DNA of 64,000 nt, from contig CAYJFP010000001.1 in assembly GCA_964369415.1 (NCBI GenBank), forward strand, positions 1-64,000. Direction: 5' to 3'. The stretch is from SIG603 sp964369415. Its GTDB lineage: Bacteria; Bacillota; Clostridia; Oscillospirales; Acutalibacteraceae. Below, one piece after another: positions 1-8,007 of this stretch (position 1 is the first letter of the stretch; each line of letters opens with the position of its first letter). The notes below the pieces were generated by a model that saw nothing but the letters and a program-made list of their open reading frames with translations, was not told the DNA's origin and made no database searches. The translations under genes and the position numbers were made by a program.

Positions 1-62
1 AAGCTAAATTACTTAACATAATAAATTTATTTTTCTAATTTAGAACTGTAGTCTTCCCACAC

Positions 63-103
63 AAAAACCAACCATAAAATCGTCACTTTCACAGTTGGTT
101 TTT
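63..103 (-). terminator. Hairpin terminator downstream of the cupin gene
   Basis: A 10-bp stem (AAAAACCAAC at 63-72, GTTGGTTTTT at 94-103) encloses a 21-nt loop about 50 nt past the cupin stop codon. Read on the minus strand the stem runs into a U-rich tail. It could also act on the plus strand for a gene beyond the window edge. The rest of 1-151 shows nothing codable. Confidence 0.5.
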
Positions 104-151
104 AAGCTTTTAACTTCAATGAATACTTATTTTTTCAACCCCAATTTAAAA

Positions 152-619
152 CTACTCACCAGTATAGTAATCTACATCTTTATCTTTCTCAAAAAGAATA
201 TTTGTTTCCTTACCCCAAACACCAATTTTATTTGAATCCGGATAAATGCAAACGTCAATGTCGTTTACCGTATCAAAATCTATGTATATTAGGCTTTCAG
301 TTTCAGAAGCGTTTGTCAGTTTATGTGCACCACCTTTGTCACATGAAAAAAACACAATATCACCTTTAGAAATTATTTTTTCACCCTCTGGTGTTTTAAG
401 CACTCCACTACCGCTTATTATATAATAAACCTCTTCATTTTTTAAGTGATAATGATACGGAAATGCGGATTTTTTAGGCGGAATTTCATAAAATGACACT
501 TTTAAATCTTTCGCTTCTCCCCTTTTTATAAACGCTCTTTCAGTGTAGTGATAATCCTCATGTTTAGCTTTACTTTCAGGCTTTAAATCATTGATATTGG
601 CTATTTTTACTCCGCTCAC
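152..619 (-). CDS. Cupin-domain protein
   Basis: A 155-residue single-domain cupin, a small beta-barrel that normally binds a metal. Motif 1 is visible as H56-x-H58 with E62/E63, and motif 2 as the GDIVFF...GGAH segment ending at H99, so the usual metal ligands are present. The start is GTG, with GGAG seven bases upstream. It lies downstream of rfbA on the same strand, which could suggest a link to nucleotide-sugar or surface polysaccharide metabolism. Small cupins are too diverse for the substrate to be read from sequence, and it lacks clear similarity to the sugar ketoisomerase or RmlC types. Confidence 0.8.
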   Translation of the reverse strand: MSGVKIANINDLKPESKAKHEDYHYTERAFIKRGEAKDLKVSFYEIPPKKSAFPYHYHLKNEEVYYIISGSGVLKTPEGEKIISKGDIVFFSCDKGGAHKLTNASETESLIYIDFDTVNDIDVCIYPDSNKIGVWGKETNILFEKDKDVDYYTGE

Positions 620-645
620 TCAATCACTCCAATTTTTTATATTAC

Positions 646-675
646 AAGTCCTGCTTTAAATCTAAAGCAGGACTT
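646..675. terminator. Perfect 13-bp hairpin between rfbA and the cupin gene
   Basis: AAGTCCTGCTTTA (646-658) and TAAAGCAGGACTT (663-675) form a perfect stem with a 4-nt loop, immediately after the rfbA stop. No strong U-tract follows on the minus strand, so it may only partly terminate or may protect the 3' end of the rfbA message. Confidence 0.45.
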
Positions 676-682
676 AATTTAA

Positions 683-1570
683 TTAATATAAGTTTTCAAG
701 GTATTTTCCGTCAAGGACATCTCTTAAATAATCGCCGTATTGGTTCTTTTTATAAACTTCATAACGCTCTTCAAGCTCTTCTTTTGCTATCCATCCGTTT
801 AAATATGCAATTTCTTCAAGACAAGCTATTTTTCTATGCTGGTGGGTTTCGATAGTCTTTACAAAATTTGTAGCCTCTACCAAACTCTCATGTGTTCCTG
901 TATCAAGCCAAGTAAAACCTTGCCCTAATAGTTCAACATTAAGTTCACCTTTTTCAAGATAAATTCTATTAAGGTCGGTTATTTCATACTCACCTCTTGG
1001 AGAAGGTTTTAAATTTTTAGCGTATTCAACAACACTATTGTCATAATAATAAAGCCCCGTAACGCAGTAGTTCGACTTAGGCTCGCTTGGTTTTTCTTCT
1101 ATAGAAATCGCCTTGCCCGTTTTGTCAAACTCAACTATTCCAAATCTTTCTGGATCATCCACATAATATCCAAAAACAGTTGCGCCTTTTTCTTGATTTG
1201 ATGCTTTAACAAGCCTCTTTTTCAGTCCGTGACCTGCAAAGATATTGTCGCCTAAAATCATCGCAACGCTGTCGTCACCTATGAATTTTTCGCCTATTAC
1301 AAAAGCTTGTGCAAGACCGTCAGGAGAAGCCTGAATCTCATATGAAAGGTTTATTCCAAACTGTTTTCCGTCTCCTAATAGCTCTTTAAACCTTGGAGTA
1401 TCTTGTGGTGTAGATATTATCAAAATATCTCTAATACCACTGTTCATAAGCACTGATAAAGGGTAGTATATCATCGGCTTATCATAAATCGGAAGCAGTT
1501 GTTTAGATGTTACCATAGTAAGTGGATAAAGTCTTGTACCGGAACCTCCGGCTAGTATTATACCTTTCAT
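683..1570 (-). CDS. rfbA: Glucose-1-phosphate thymidylyltransferase
   Basis: A full-length (295 aa) RfbA/RmlA-type nucleotidyltransferase, which makes dTDP-glucose from dTTP and glucose-1-phosphate, the first step to dTDP-rhamnose and related surface sugars. The N-terminus carries the signature G-G-S-G-T-R-L-Y-P loop (residues 8-16) with the following K-Q-L-L-P and Y-D-K-P-M-I-Y-Y-P segments. The GDNIFAGHG metal-site segment and the V-E-F...E-E-K-P motif in the middle are also intact. The rest of the dTDP-rhamnose pathway (rmlB, C, D) is not in the window, so the final sugar is unknown. Assignment is confident from motif content and length. Confidence 0.95.
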   Translation of the reverse strand: MKGIILAGGSGTRLYPLTMVTSKQLLPIYDKPMIYYPLSVLMNSGIRDILIISTPQDTPRFKELLGDGKQFGINLSYEIQASPDGLAQAFVIGEKFIGDDSVAMILGDNIFAGHGLKKRLVKASNQEKGATVFGYYVDDPERFGIVEFDKTGKAISIEEKPSEPKSNYCVTGLYYYDNSVVEYAKNLKPSPRGEYEITDLNRIYLEKGELNVELLGQGFTWLDTGTHESLVEATNFVKTIETHQHRKIACLEEIAYLNGWIAKEELEERYEVYKKNQYGDYLRDVLDGKYLENLY

Positions 1571-1603
1571 TTACATTCTCCGTTCCGCCATTTGGCTAAA
1601 AAT

Positions 1604-1894
1604 TTATTTATCTTCACTGTTATTATTTGTTTCTTCGCTATCATCTATCGAGGTAGTTGCGCTTGATTTCTTGTAATGCTTACTCTTTCCTTTTTTAGGC
1701 ATGAACCTAAGTGCTAAAAGCACCACTAAAGCTAAAGCAGCCACACCTAAAATAATAAAGAATATAGTATTATCAGATGTATCGCCAGTCCTTGGCATCA
1801 AGGAATCCGCACTTACACTAAAAATCGAGGCCGAAAAAAACACTGTTAAAGTAAAAGCTAGCAAAGAAAATTTACTTATTAATCTTTTCATCAT
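1604..1894 (-). CDS. Tiny exported protein with a sortase-like MPRTG motif
   Basis: A 96-residue protein. It has a basic, hydrophobic signal peptide (about residues 1-29, likely cleaved after V-S-A), almost at once a sortase-type motif M33-P-R-T-G37, a hydrophobic helix (about 44-62), a basic cluster (R63, K67, K68, K70, K72), and a 25-residue Ser/Asp/Glu/Asn-rich tail. The layout is that of an LPXTG-anchored protein with virtually no mature domain: only about seven residues lie between the two predicted cleavage points. GAGGAG precedes the ATG by six bases. It might be a cell-wall-attached micropeptide, a signalling peptide precursor, or simply a small two-helix membrane protein. Function is unknown and no sortase gene is in the window. 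Confidence 0.75.
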   Translation of the reverse strand: MMKRLISKFSLLAFTLTVFFSASIFSVSADSLMPRTGDTSDNTIFFIILGVAALALVVLLALRFMPKKGKSKHYKKSSATTSIDDSEETNNNSEDK

Positions 1895-1995
1895 TCTAAA
1901 CTCCTCATTTTACAAATTTTGTATTCAATAGTAAGATTATACAACATATTTATGCAAATATCCAGTATTTTTACAAAAATATCAATTTTTTATAT

Positions 1996-2032
1996 AAAAA
2001 AATAGAACCTTTCACTTAAAAGGTTCTATTTT
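1996..2032 (-). terminator. Intrinsic terminator of the RpiR-family gene
   Basis: A perfect 14-bp stem (AAAATAGAACCTTT at 1999-2012 and its complement at 2019-2032) with a 6-nt loop is followed on the minus strand by a run of seven U. It lies 26 nt past the RpiR stop codon and separates that gene from the small sortase-motif gene. Confidence 0.85.
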
Positions 2033-2058
2033 CACTCTTTTTGATTGTGTTTTGTCTA

Positions 2059-2823
2059 TTACATGCAAATTTTAAGCCAATAATTTTCACACATAATCCT
2101 TATCAACATCATGAGTCCAGTTCGGTCTGTTATGTTGTATCCGTTTTCAATTTTTTTTGCACCCCAATAGCAAATATGTCTATCACACAAAATGCTGACT
2201 TCATTTTCACCATAATTTGAAATGCAGACGCTTTTTATCTTACTCTCCTTTGCGTATTTCGCATAAGCGGCTACTTTTTCATCGGGTTCTGCATTGCACA
2301 TAAAAATAACTAAGTCTCTTTCATCAAGATGTTTAATGGTAAATCCTACTTCATCTAATCTATTAAAATAATCTACAGATTTTTCTAGACACCTTAAGTA
2401 TCTTCCCAAAACTGCACAATAATGAACAAATTCTTCTGCACCTACTATTAATATCTTTCTTGAGGATATCATCATTCTTATGATTTCATTTAAAACTCTA
2501 TCGTCCATAACATCTAGCGTTTTTACAATACACGAAGGTAGCTTACTCATAATCTTTGATTCAACCGTGCCATAATCTTCATTTTCAGTGGAAGTAGCCT
2601 CTTTTTGCAATGAAAACTTTAGCTCAGCAAATCCACTATAGCCTAGTTTCTTCGCTGTGCGCATGATGGCATTAGGCGAAACAAACATGTCTTTCGCCAA
2701 CTTATGTATTGATGTATTATATATATTTTCTCTGTTTTCTTTTATAAACTTAACTATGCTCTCATCTGTATCGTTGAGCCTAAGTTCTTGTTTATAAACT
2801 CTCTCATCGAAATTCATACTCAC
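2059..2823 (-). CDS. MurR/RpiR-family transcriptional regulator
   Basis: A 254-residue regulator with an N-terminal helix-turn-helix domain (about residues 20-80, including K-L-A-K-D-M-F-V-S-P-N-A-I-M-R recognition-helix sequence). A SIS sugar-phosphate-binding domain follows at about 115-235. Family members sense phosphorylated sugars or amino sugars and repress or activate catabolic genes. It is transcribed alone: a consensus-like promoter lies 45-70 bp upstream and a strong terminator follows. The neighbouring TauE/SafE-like permease is on the same strand but separated by that promoter. No sugar-utilisation gene is adjacent, so its ligand cannot be inferred. Confidence 0.88.
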   Translation of the reverse strand: MSMNFDERVYKQELRLNDTDESIVKFIKENRENIYNTSIHKLAKDMFVSPNAIMRTAKKLGYSGFAELKFSLQKEATSTENEDYGTVESKIMSKLPSCIVKTLDVMDDRVLNEIIRMMISSRKILIVGAEEFVHYCAVLGRYLRCLEKSVDYFNRLDEVGFTIKHLDERDLVIFMCNAEPDEKVAAYAKYAKESKIKSVCISNYGENEVSILCDRHICYWGAKKIENGYNITDRTGLMMLIRIMCENYWLKICM

Positions 2824-2866
2824 ATCCCATTTCTCAAAATCTACTACTCCACTGTCTTAATTGTAG

Positions 2867-2894
2867 ATAATAGTTGAAAAATTGTCAATGTCAA
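2867..2894 (-). promoter_or_regulatory. Sigma-A-type promoter of the RpiR gene
   Basis: On the minus strand TTGACA (2889-2894) is followed after 16 bp by TATTAT (2867-2872). A second TTGACA directly abuts the first (2883-2888). This places the transcript start about 40 nt before the RpiR start codon. Confidence 0.6.
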
Positions 2895-2947
2895 TATTGT
2901 AATAGTCCTATGTTGTTTCACAAATAAACTAACCTTTGTAGGATATA

Positions 2948-3730
2948 TTAGATAAATCTAACTACGTTCACTACTGAAATACTGACGATTAGCACCAACA
3001 TTCCAATAAAAATTTTATCCGATGCATGTGTAGAAAGCCTTGATGCAAGTTTTCTACCAAAAACTCCACCAACAACACCGCACGCCGCCATTATTATAAG
3101 TCCAATTACATCAAACTCGGGAACTGTGCCTGTAGAAATTGTAGAAATCAACGACGATGCCTGAGAAAACATTATTACATAAAGAGAGTTAAGCGCCGCT
3201 GTTTTTGAATCCATTGAAAAGAAATGGTATAGGACAACTAAATTAATCGGCCCTCCGCCTATTCCCAAAAAGCTGCCCGAAGCTCCTAGTAAAAAACCTA
3301 TAATTATAGTAAGAAATGTACTGTTTACATTCGTGGACTTCACTTTATCTTTAAATATAACATAAAGACCCGAACCAACTGTTAAGACGGCAATTATCGC
3401 ATTTTGAATAGCACTTAAGCCATTTGCACTTTCAAACAATGCATTGACATATGTAAAAATAGATTTTCCGGCTATACCTCCTACGACTGAACCCGCCGCA
3501 AGAATTGTGGAAATCTTAAAATCAAGTTTAATGGGCGATTTTCTCGACATTATCAGCGAAGTTGTACTCATTGAAAGAACTGTAATTCCTGAAAGAAAGC
3601 CTATTACAGCCGACGGCATACTAAACAAAATGTCAAAAGTCGGCTTGATTATAACCCCGCCGCCTATTCCGCTCATCGCCCCTAAAGTGGTGGCAAAAAA
3701 GCAAATCAGCCCCCAAAATATTTGTTCCAT
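2948..3730 (-). CDS. TauE/SafE-family membrane permease
   Basis: A 260-residue, very hydrophobic protein with about eight predicted membrane segments. It contains the two internally repeated glycine-rich motifs of the TauE/SafE (DUF81) family: G-x-M-S-G-I-G-G-G-V-I-I-K-P near the N-terminus and L-G-A-S-G-S-F-L-G-I-G-G-G-P-I-N at about residue 150. Members export or import sulfur-containing organic anions such as sulfite, sulfoacetate or taurine, but specificity is not readable from sequence. It is monocistronic or read through into the RpiR gene 124 nt downstream. Start is ATG. Confidence 0.88.
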   Translation of the reverse strand: MEQIFWGLICFFATTLGAMSGIGGGVIIKPTFDILFSMPSAVIGFLSGITVLSMSTTSLIMSRKSPIKLDFKISTILAAGSVVGGIAGKSIFTYVNALFESANGLSAIQNAIIAVLTVGSGLYVIFKDKVKSTNVNSTFLTIIIGFLLGASGSFLGIGGGPINLVVLYHFFSMDSKTAALNSLYVIMFSQASSLISTISTGTVPEFDVIGLIIMAACGVVGGVFGRKLASRLSTHASDKIFIGMLVLIVSISVVNVVRFI

Positions 3731-3773
3731 TAATTAAAACACGACCTTTCAAACCTGCTTTATTTATAGAATG

Positions 3774-3862
3774 ACTAACGGCTAAAAGTGAAATGTGAAG
3801 GACTGATTAATCATCTAATTAAAGGTTACGCACCCATAGTCTTTCACCACTAGTTTTTAGCC
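3774..3862. repeat. Palindromic intergenic repeat, copy A of a 32-nt family
   Basis: The 32-nt stretch 3774-3805 aligns without gaps to 40310-40341 and 46638-46669, sharing a core of the form CTAA-n3-CTAA-n2-GTGAA-n2-GTGAA. Its inverted partner at 3838-3862 (reverse complement begins GGCTAAAA and ends GGTGAAAGACT) makes this copy a large imperfect hairpin. It lies between the TauE/SafE gene and the terminator of the pgm operon. No ORF is present. Confidence 0.65.
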
Positions 3863-3865
3863 TAA

Positions 3866-3906
3866 CAAAAATTTAAGTATAAGATTATTAACCTTATACT
3901 TAAATT
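3866..3906 (-). terminator. Intrinsic terminator of the nifS-nifU-pgm operon
   Basis: A perfect 14-bp stem (AATTTAAGTATAAG at 3870-3883 and its complement at 3893-3906) with a 9-nt loop is followed on the minus strand by a U-rich run. It lies 17 nt past the phosphomannomutase stop codon. Confidence 0.8.
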
Positions 3907-3922
3907 ATCATTAACTATTTAA

Positions 3923-5443
3923 TTATATCAAAAAATCATCTAAAGTGGAAGTGTTTATTTCACTAAAATCAAAGCTATCGAAGAAAACTTTTAGCTTTTT
4001 AGCTATTTTTTGGTTTCCACCTTCTGCGCCACTTTCTATGTTAAGAGCCATTATCGGGTCGTGTACACTCATTCTTAACAGGAACCAGCCGTCTATGCCG
4101 CTTTCATTAAAGCTTACTCTAATGCCTTCACGATTGTCGTCCGCTATGCTATATCCCTTTTCTTTGCAGTAATTTTCTAGCTTATCTAGCGCATCTTGAC
4201 CGACTGTTTTAAAATCGTAAGCAGTTATTGGGAATCTTATTTCGTCTTCTTCTACAGGATGTTTTAAACTAGCTATCAAGCTATCTAAATATTTACCCTC
4301 TTTTTTAAGATTCGCCATTTTTATAATCAATTTAGTAATTAAATACGCTCCGTCATCAAGAAAATAATTTTCCTTCATCGCTGCGTGTCCACTTGTTTCT
4401 ATCGCCAATGGACAGTTTATACCCTCATTAGTAAGCCTTATAGCTTCGTTGATTATATTTTTGTATCCTCTTTTAAACCTGTGGTGAACGCCTTTTAAAT
4501 CCTCTTCTATATAGGTTTTAAGGCCTTGTGACGTGACGGAATCCGTGACTATCGTAGCGCCTTCATTCTCGCTTATGGCTATTGCACTCATTATCGCAAT
4601 AAGAGAATTTCTGTTAATCTCTTCGCCGTTTTTGAACACCGCACCGCCTCTGTCAACATCGGTATCAAATATAACGCCTAAGTCGGCATTTGCCTTGACT
4701 GTAGCTTCTGAAATGCTCTTCATCGCCTTTTTGTCTTCGGGATTTGGCGCATGATTTGGGAACATTCCGTCTGGCTCTAAAAATTGGCTAGCGCTTACAT
4801 CTGCACCAAGCACTTCGAGCACGTCTTTTGCATAAAACCCGCCAGCGCCGTTTCCAGCGTCTACTACTATTTTAAACCCTTTAAGCGGCAGGTCGTATTC
4901 ATCACTGTTTACGCCTTTTTTAATCATTTCACGAAGAATACCCGAATACGTTTTCATGAAATCGAGCTTTTCTGATTTTCCGCCCACTAAATCTTCTGGC
5001 TGTTTTGCTTCCTGTGCATTTTTAAGAATAAAGCTGATGTCAGGTGAGTCTAGTCCACCGTTTTTAGTGAAAAATTTAAGACCGTTTCTATTAAATGGAT
5101 GATGGCTTGCCGTGATTTGAACGGAGGCATCACAAGGAATATGTAGTGTCGCCATAAACAGTGACGGCGTCGAAGAAAGCCCTAAATCGTAAACTTTAGC
5201 CCCTTTTTTCACCATGGCATTTATCATCGCAGTTTTAATTCTATCTGCTGAAATTCTAGAATCATGACCTACCGCTATTTCTAAATCGCTTACTTTTTTG
5301 CCAGTGTTTTCTTCACACCATAAAAGGTATCCGTAGGCGATTCTTTCTACAACCTCATCGGTTAAGTCTATGTGCTGTCCCTCTACGCCTTCGCTTGCGA
5401 CTCCTCTTACATCTGTTCCGCTTTTAAGTCTTAAATAATCCAT
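3923..5443 (-). CDS. Phosphomannomutase/phosphoglucomutase
   Basis: An alpha-D-phosphohexomutase (506 aa from the ATG chosen here) that interconverts hexose-1- and hexose-6-phosphates, feeding sugar-nucleotide synthesis. The catalytic serine loop reads T-A-S-H-H-P (Ser near residue 113). The metal loop is D-T-D-V-D-R (about 260-265), and the sugar-binding loop is E-T-S-G-H. All four mutase domains fit within the length. An in-frame TTG at 5455 is an alternative start; the ATG is preferred because homologues begin close to the L-K-S-G-T-D-V-R-G motif. It is the last gene of the nifS - GNAT - nifU - pgm run, with a terminator just beyond. Whether it acts mainly on mannose or glucose is not decidable here. 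Confidence 0.9.
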   Translation of the reverse strand: MDYLRLKSGTDVRGVASEGVEGQHIDLTDEVVERIAYGYLLWCEENTGKKVSDLEIAVGHDSRISADRIKTAMINAMVKKGAKVYDLGLSSTPSLFMATLHIPCDASVQITASHHPFNRNGLKFFTKNGGLDSPDISFILKNAQEAKQPEDLVGGKSEKLDFMKTYSGILREMIKKGVNSDEYDLPLKGFKIVVDAGNGAGGFYAKDVLEVLGADVSASQFLEPDGMFPNHAPNPEDKKAMKSISEATVKANADLGVIFDTDVDRGGAVFKNGEEINRNSLIAIMSAIAISENEGATIVTDSVTSQGLKTYIEEDLKGVHHRFKRGYKNIINEAIRLTNEGINCPLAIETSGHAAMKENYFLDDGAYLITKLIIKMANLKKEGKYLDSLIASLKHPVEEDEIRFPITAYDFKTVGQDALDKLENYCKEKGYSIADDNREGIRVSFNESGIDGWFLLRMSVHDPIMALNIESGAEGGNQKIAKKLKVFFDSFDFSEINTSTLDDFLI

Positions 5444-5513
5444 AAATATGACCAATCATGTTTGCCTTATAAAACTGATGGCAACCATGCCTTTCTTTTA
5501 TTTTCAATCTTTT

Positions 5514-5954
5514 TTAAAGTTCACATCCGCACGAGTCGTGGTCGTGGCAGTCTTCAATTTCGCCTACAATATAAGTCGGGTCTATGCCTTGTCTTTTGTA
5601 ATAATCTGAAATCGCCGATTTTATAGCTTGCTCTGCAAGGACAGAACAGTGAACTTTTACAGCGGGAAGTCCGTCAAGAGCCTCCATAACCGCCTTATTT
5701 GTAAGTTTTAGGGCCTCGTCTATGGTTTTTCCTTTGATAAGTTCTGTCGCCATGCTGCTTGTGGCTATTGCCGCACCGCAGCCAAAAGTCATAAATGTGA
5801 CGTCTTCAATCACATTCCCTTTTACCTTGATATACATTCTCATTATATCTCCGCATTTTGCGTTGCCGACTTCGCCTATTCCGTTTGCATCTTCTAATTC
5901 TCCGACATTTTTAGGATTTGCAAAATGCTCCATTACTTTTTTACTGTATGCCAT
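5514..5954 (-). CDS. nifU: NifU/IscU-type iron-sulfur scaffold protein
   Basis: A 146-residue scaffold on which [2Fe-2S]/[4Fe-4S] clusters are assembled from sulfur delivered by the cysteine desulfurase encoded upstream. The three cluster-ligand cysteines are present at C34 (N-A-K-C-G-D), C59 (F-G-C-G-A) and C103 (V-H-C-S-V-L-A-E), along with Asp36. Compared with IscU, it carries a C-terminal extension with three further Cys and two His (C136, H137, H139, C142, C144), which could bind a metal. Only 41 nt separate it from the GNAT gene, so it is co-transcribed with nifS. This is the NifS/NifU pair typical of anaerobic Firmicutes, not a nitrogen-fixation marker. Confidence 0.93.
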   Translation of the reverse strand: MAYSKKVMEHFANPKNVGELEDANGIGEVGNAKCGDIMRMYIKVKGNVIEDVTFMTFGCGAAIATSSMATELIKGKTIDEALKLTNKAVMEALDGLPAVKVHCSVLAEQAIKSAISDYYKRQGIDPTYIVGEIEDCHDHDSCGCEL

Positions 5955-5995
5955 AATATTAATACTCCATTTCTAATTTAACTCTTTTATTTTGC

Positions 5996-6454
5996 TCATT
6001 TTGTGAGTTTATATAGTATTCTGTTTCCGCCTGTCATTTCATCTTTTATTCTATCATATTCTGTCCAACCACTTTTAATATAAAAAGCATTTCCTCTTTC
6101 ATTTGCATCAAAACATTCTAATTTAAGCTCTTTGTACTGTTTTAGCTTTTCAGGAATAATCTGGTCACAAAAATACTTAGCAGCACCTGTGCCATGAAAT
6201 GGTATGTCTATCATTAAAAAATGCATTAATTCATCGTGCCATATCATCATCCCTATGAGCTTTTCGTCTTTTAATAAAACGCTCATGTTTTGAATATCGT
6301 TTAGCATGTCTTTATCACAAGAACCGCTGTTTATATACCAGTCAACTGCTTCGTCTCCTAAGTATTTTCTGGAAATTTTATCGGTTACATCTCTTGCTAT
6401 TCTCAAAATCTCATCTTTATCAGCTGTTTCTGCTTTTCTTATTGTATAATTCAT
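5996..6454 (-). CDS. GNAT-family N-acetyltransferase
   Basis: A 152-residue GNAT-fold protein. The N-terminus reads Y-T-I-R-K-A-E as in many GNATs, the acetyl-CoA-binding region corresponds to P-F-H-G-T-G-A-A-K-Y-F (about 88-98), and the C-terminus has the usual G-N-A-F-Y-I-K-S-G-W strand-helix ending. It probably transfers an acetyl group to an amine on a small molecule or protein. It sits between nifS (26 nt away) and nifU, so it is expressed with iron-sulfur assembly, but nothing in the sequence shows a functional link. Substrate unknown. Confidence 0.85.
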   Translation of the reverse strand: MNYTIRKAETADKDEILRIARDVTDKISRKYLGDEAVDWYINSGSCDKDMLNDIQNMSVLLKDEKLIGMMIWHDELMHFLMIDIPFHGTGAAKYFCDQIIPEKLKQYKELKLECFDANERGNAFYIKSGWTEYDRIKDEMTGGNRILYKLTK

Positions 6455-6480
6455 TTTGTTTTTCCATTCCCCAAAAAGAC

Positions 6481-7647
6481 TTAAAGTTTATTCCAAAGTG
6501 GTGACATTTTTCTAAGATTGTTTACAATCTCTGGTAGCACTTCTACTATATAATCTATGTCTTCTTCTTTATTTTCATCTGAAAAACTAAGTCTTAAAGA
6601 GCCGTGGGCTATTTCGTGTTTCATTCCAAGTGCCAAAAGCACATGGCTTGGGTCGAGCGAGCCACTTGTACAGGCAGAACCCGATGAAGCGCTGATGCCT
6701 TTCATGTCAAGCATTAGTAAAAGAGCTTCACCCTCAATTCCTCTAAAACAAAAATTATAAGTTCCAGGTAGTCTTTTTTCCCTGTTTCCGTTTAGCTGAC
6801 TTTTCTCTATTTTTAAAACCCCGTCTATTAGTCTATCGCCCATTTTTCTAAGCTTAAGGTCTTTTTCATCTATTTTAGAAACCGCTTTTTCTACTGCTTT
6901 TCCTAATGCAACTATATAAGGAACATTCTCAGTTCCGGCTCTTTTATTTCTCTCTTGCCCACCGCCTTCAAGGAAAGACGGCAGAATTATGCCTTTTCTA
7001 ATATACAAAGCGCCTATTCCCTTAGGCGCATGAAGCTTGTGTCCGCTTAAAGAAAGCATGTCTATATTTTGCTTTTTAACGTCTATGTGTACTTGTCCGA
7101 CAGCTTGAACCGCATCTGTATGGAAAGTTATCTTTCTTTCTTTGCAAATCAGTCCTATTTCATCTATCGGCTGAATCGTTCCTATTTCGTTGTTTGCATA
7201 CATTATAGTAACAAGACCTGTTTTGTCGTTTATCGCTTCTACTAAATCAGAAGTTTTCACTATTCCATCTTCGTAAACGTCAAGATAAGTGACATCAAAT
7301 CCCTCTTTTTCAAGCGTTTGACACACATGAAGCACCGCGTGGTGTTCTATCTTGCTTGTAATAATATGATTTTTACCTCTTTTAAGCATTGCCTTTGCCA
7401 TAGATTTTATCGCCCAGTTGTTGCTCTCTGTTCCACAGCCTGTAAAATAAATTTCAGAAGCTTCACAGCCTAAAGCTTTTGCTAACTTCCTTCTAGCTTC
7501 ACCTATCGCACTAGCAGCATTTACACCCTTTTCATAAAGGCTTGATGGGTTTCCGTATTCTGTCATGAAATATGGATACATTTCATCTAAAATATCTTTT
7601 AAAACTGCCGTTGTAGCAGCATTATCGGCATATACATGTTTTTCCAT
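6481..7647 (-). CDS. nifS: Cysteine desulfurase (NifS/IscS family)
   Basis: A PLP enzyme of 388 residues that takes sulfur from cysteine and hands it on as a persulfide. The PLP lysine is K204 (S-G-H-K-L-H-A-P-K-G), and the catalytic cysteine is C326 within S-S-G-S-A-C-T-S-G-S. The long S-A-C-x-S-G type active-site loop places it in the NifS/IscS group rather than SufS. The N-terminus (Y-A-D-N-A-A-T-T) is canonical. It is the first gene of an operon with a GNAT protein, the NifU scaffold and a phosphohexomutase, behind a promoter that overlaps a palindromic operator-like sequence. Confidence 0.95.
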   Translation of the reverse strand: MEKHVYADNAATTAVLKDILDEMYPYFMTEYGNPSSLYEKGVNAASAIGEARRKLAKALGCEASEIYFTGCGTESNNWAIKSMAKAMLKRGKNHIITSKIEHHAVLHVCQTLEKEGFDVTYLDVYEDGIVKTSDLVEAINDKTGLVTIMYANNEIGTIQPIDEIGLICKERKITFHTDAVQAVGQVHIDVKKQNIDMLSLSGHKLHAPKGIGALYIRKGIILPSFLEGGGQERNKRAGTENVPYIVALGKAVEKAVSKIDEKDLKLRKMGDRLIDGVLKIEKSQLNGNREKRLPGTYNFCFRGIEGEALLLMLDMKGISASSGSACTSGSLDPSHVLLALGMKHEIAHGSLRLSFSDENKEEDIDYIVEVLPEIVNNLRKMSPLWNKL

Positions 7648-7701
7648 TGTTTATCGCTCCGTTTCTTATATATAAAAGCAAATAAAATTGCTCCAACAAT
7701 A

Positions 7702-7730
7702 ATATACACCAAAATGGTATACATTGCAAG
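7702..7730 (-). promoter_or_regulatory. nifS promoter with overlapping palindromic operator-like site
   Basis: On the minus strand TTGCAA (7725-7730) and TATATT (7702-7707) are spaced by 17 bp. The spacer is occupied by an imperfect palindrome, ATACACC-AAAA-TGGTAT (7705-7722). A second ATACCAAAA-type half site lies at 7757-7765. Rrf2-family repressors (IscR, CymR) bind sites of this general look in front of sulfur and iron-sulfur genes. The identity of the regulator is inference. Confidence 0.5.
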
Positions 7731-7872
7731 ATTTATTTTAAATCTTTCTTATTTTATACCAAAATTAATTACTTGTAAATAACATCTCATTATATTCTTT
7801 ATTTTTTCACTGTATAATATATGTAATATAGACTAAATTATTAAATATATAACATCTCCACTTCTTTACAGC

Positions 7873-7901
7873 TTGACTTTAATGTATTTTAGGGGTAAAA
7901 T
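7873..7901 (+). promoter_or_regulatory. Sigma-A-type promoter of the rnj-ftsH run
   Basis: TTGACT (7873-7878) and TAAAAT (7896-7901) are spaced by exactly 17 bp, giving a leader of about 100 nt before the RNase J start. An isolated TATAAT at 7813-7818 may mark a second start site. The rest of the 360-bp divergent region 7648-8007 holds the nifS promoter, A+T-rich sequence and no convincing ORF. Confidence 0.5.
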
Positions 7902-8007
7902 TACTACGATAGGAAAATACCGTATTAATTTGATTTTATTGGCATGATGGCTTAGTGCCTTTATAAATATTATTTGATCGTATTAAAAAAATAACGGAGG
8001 TAAATTA

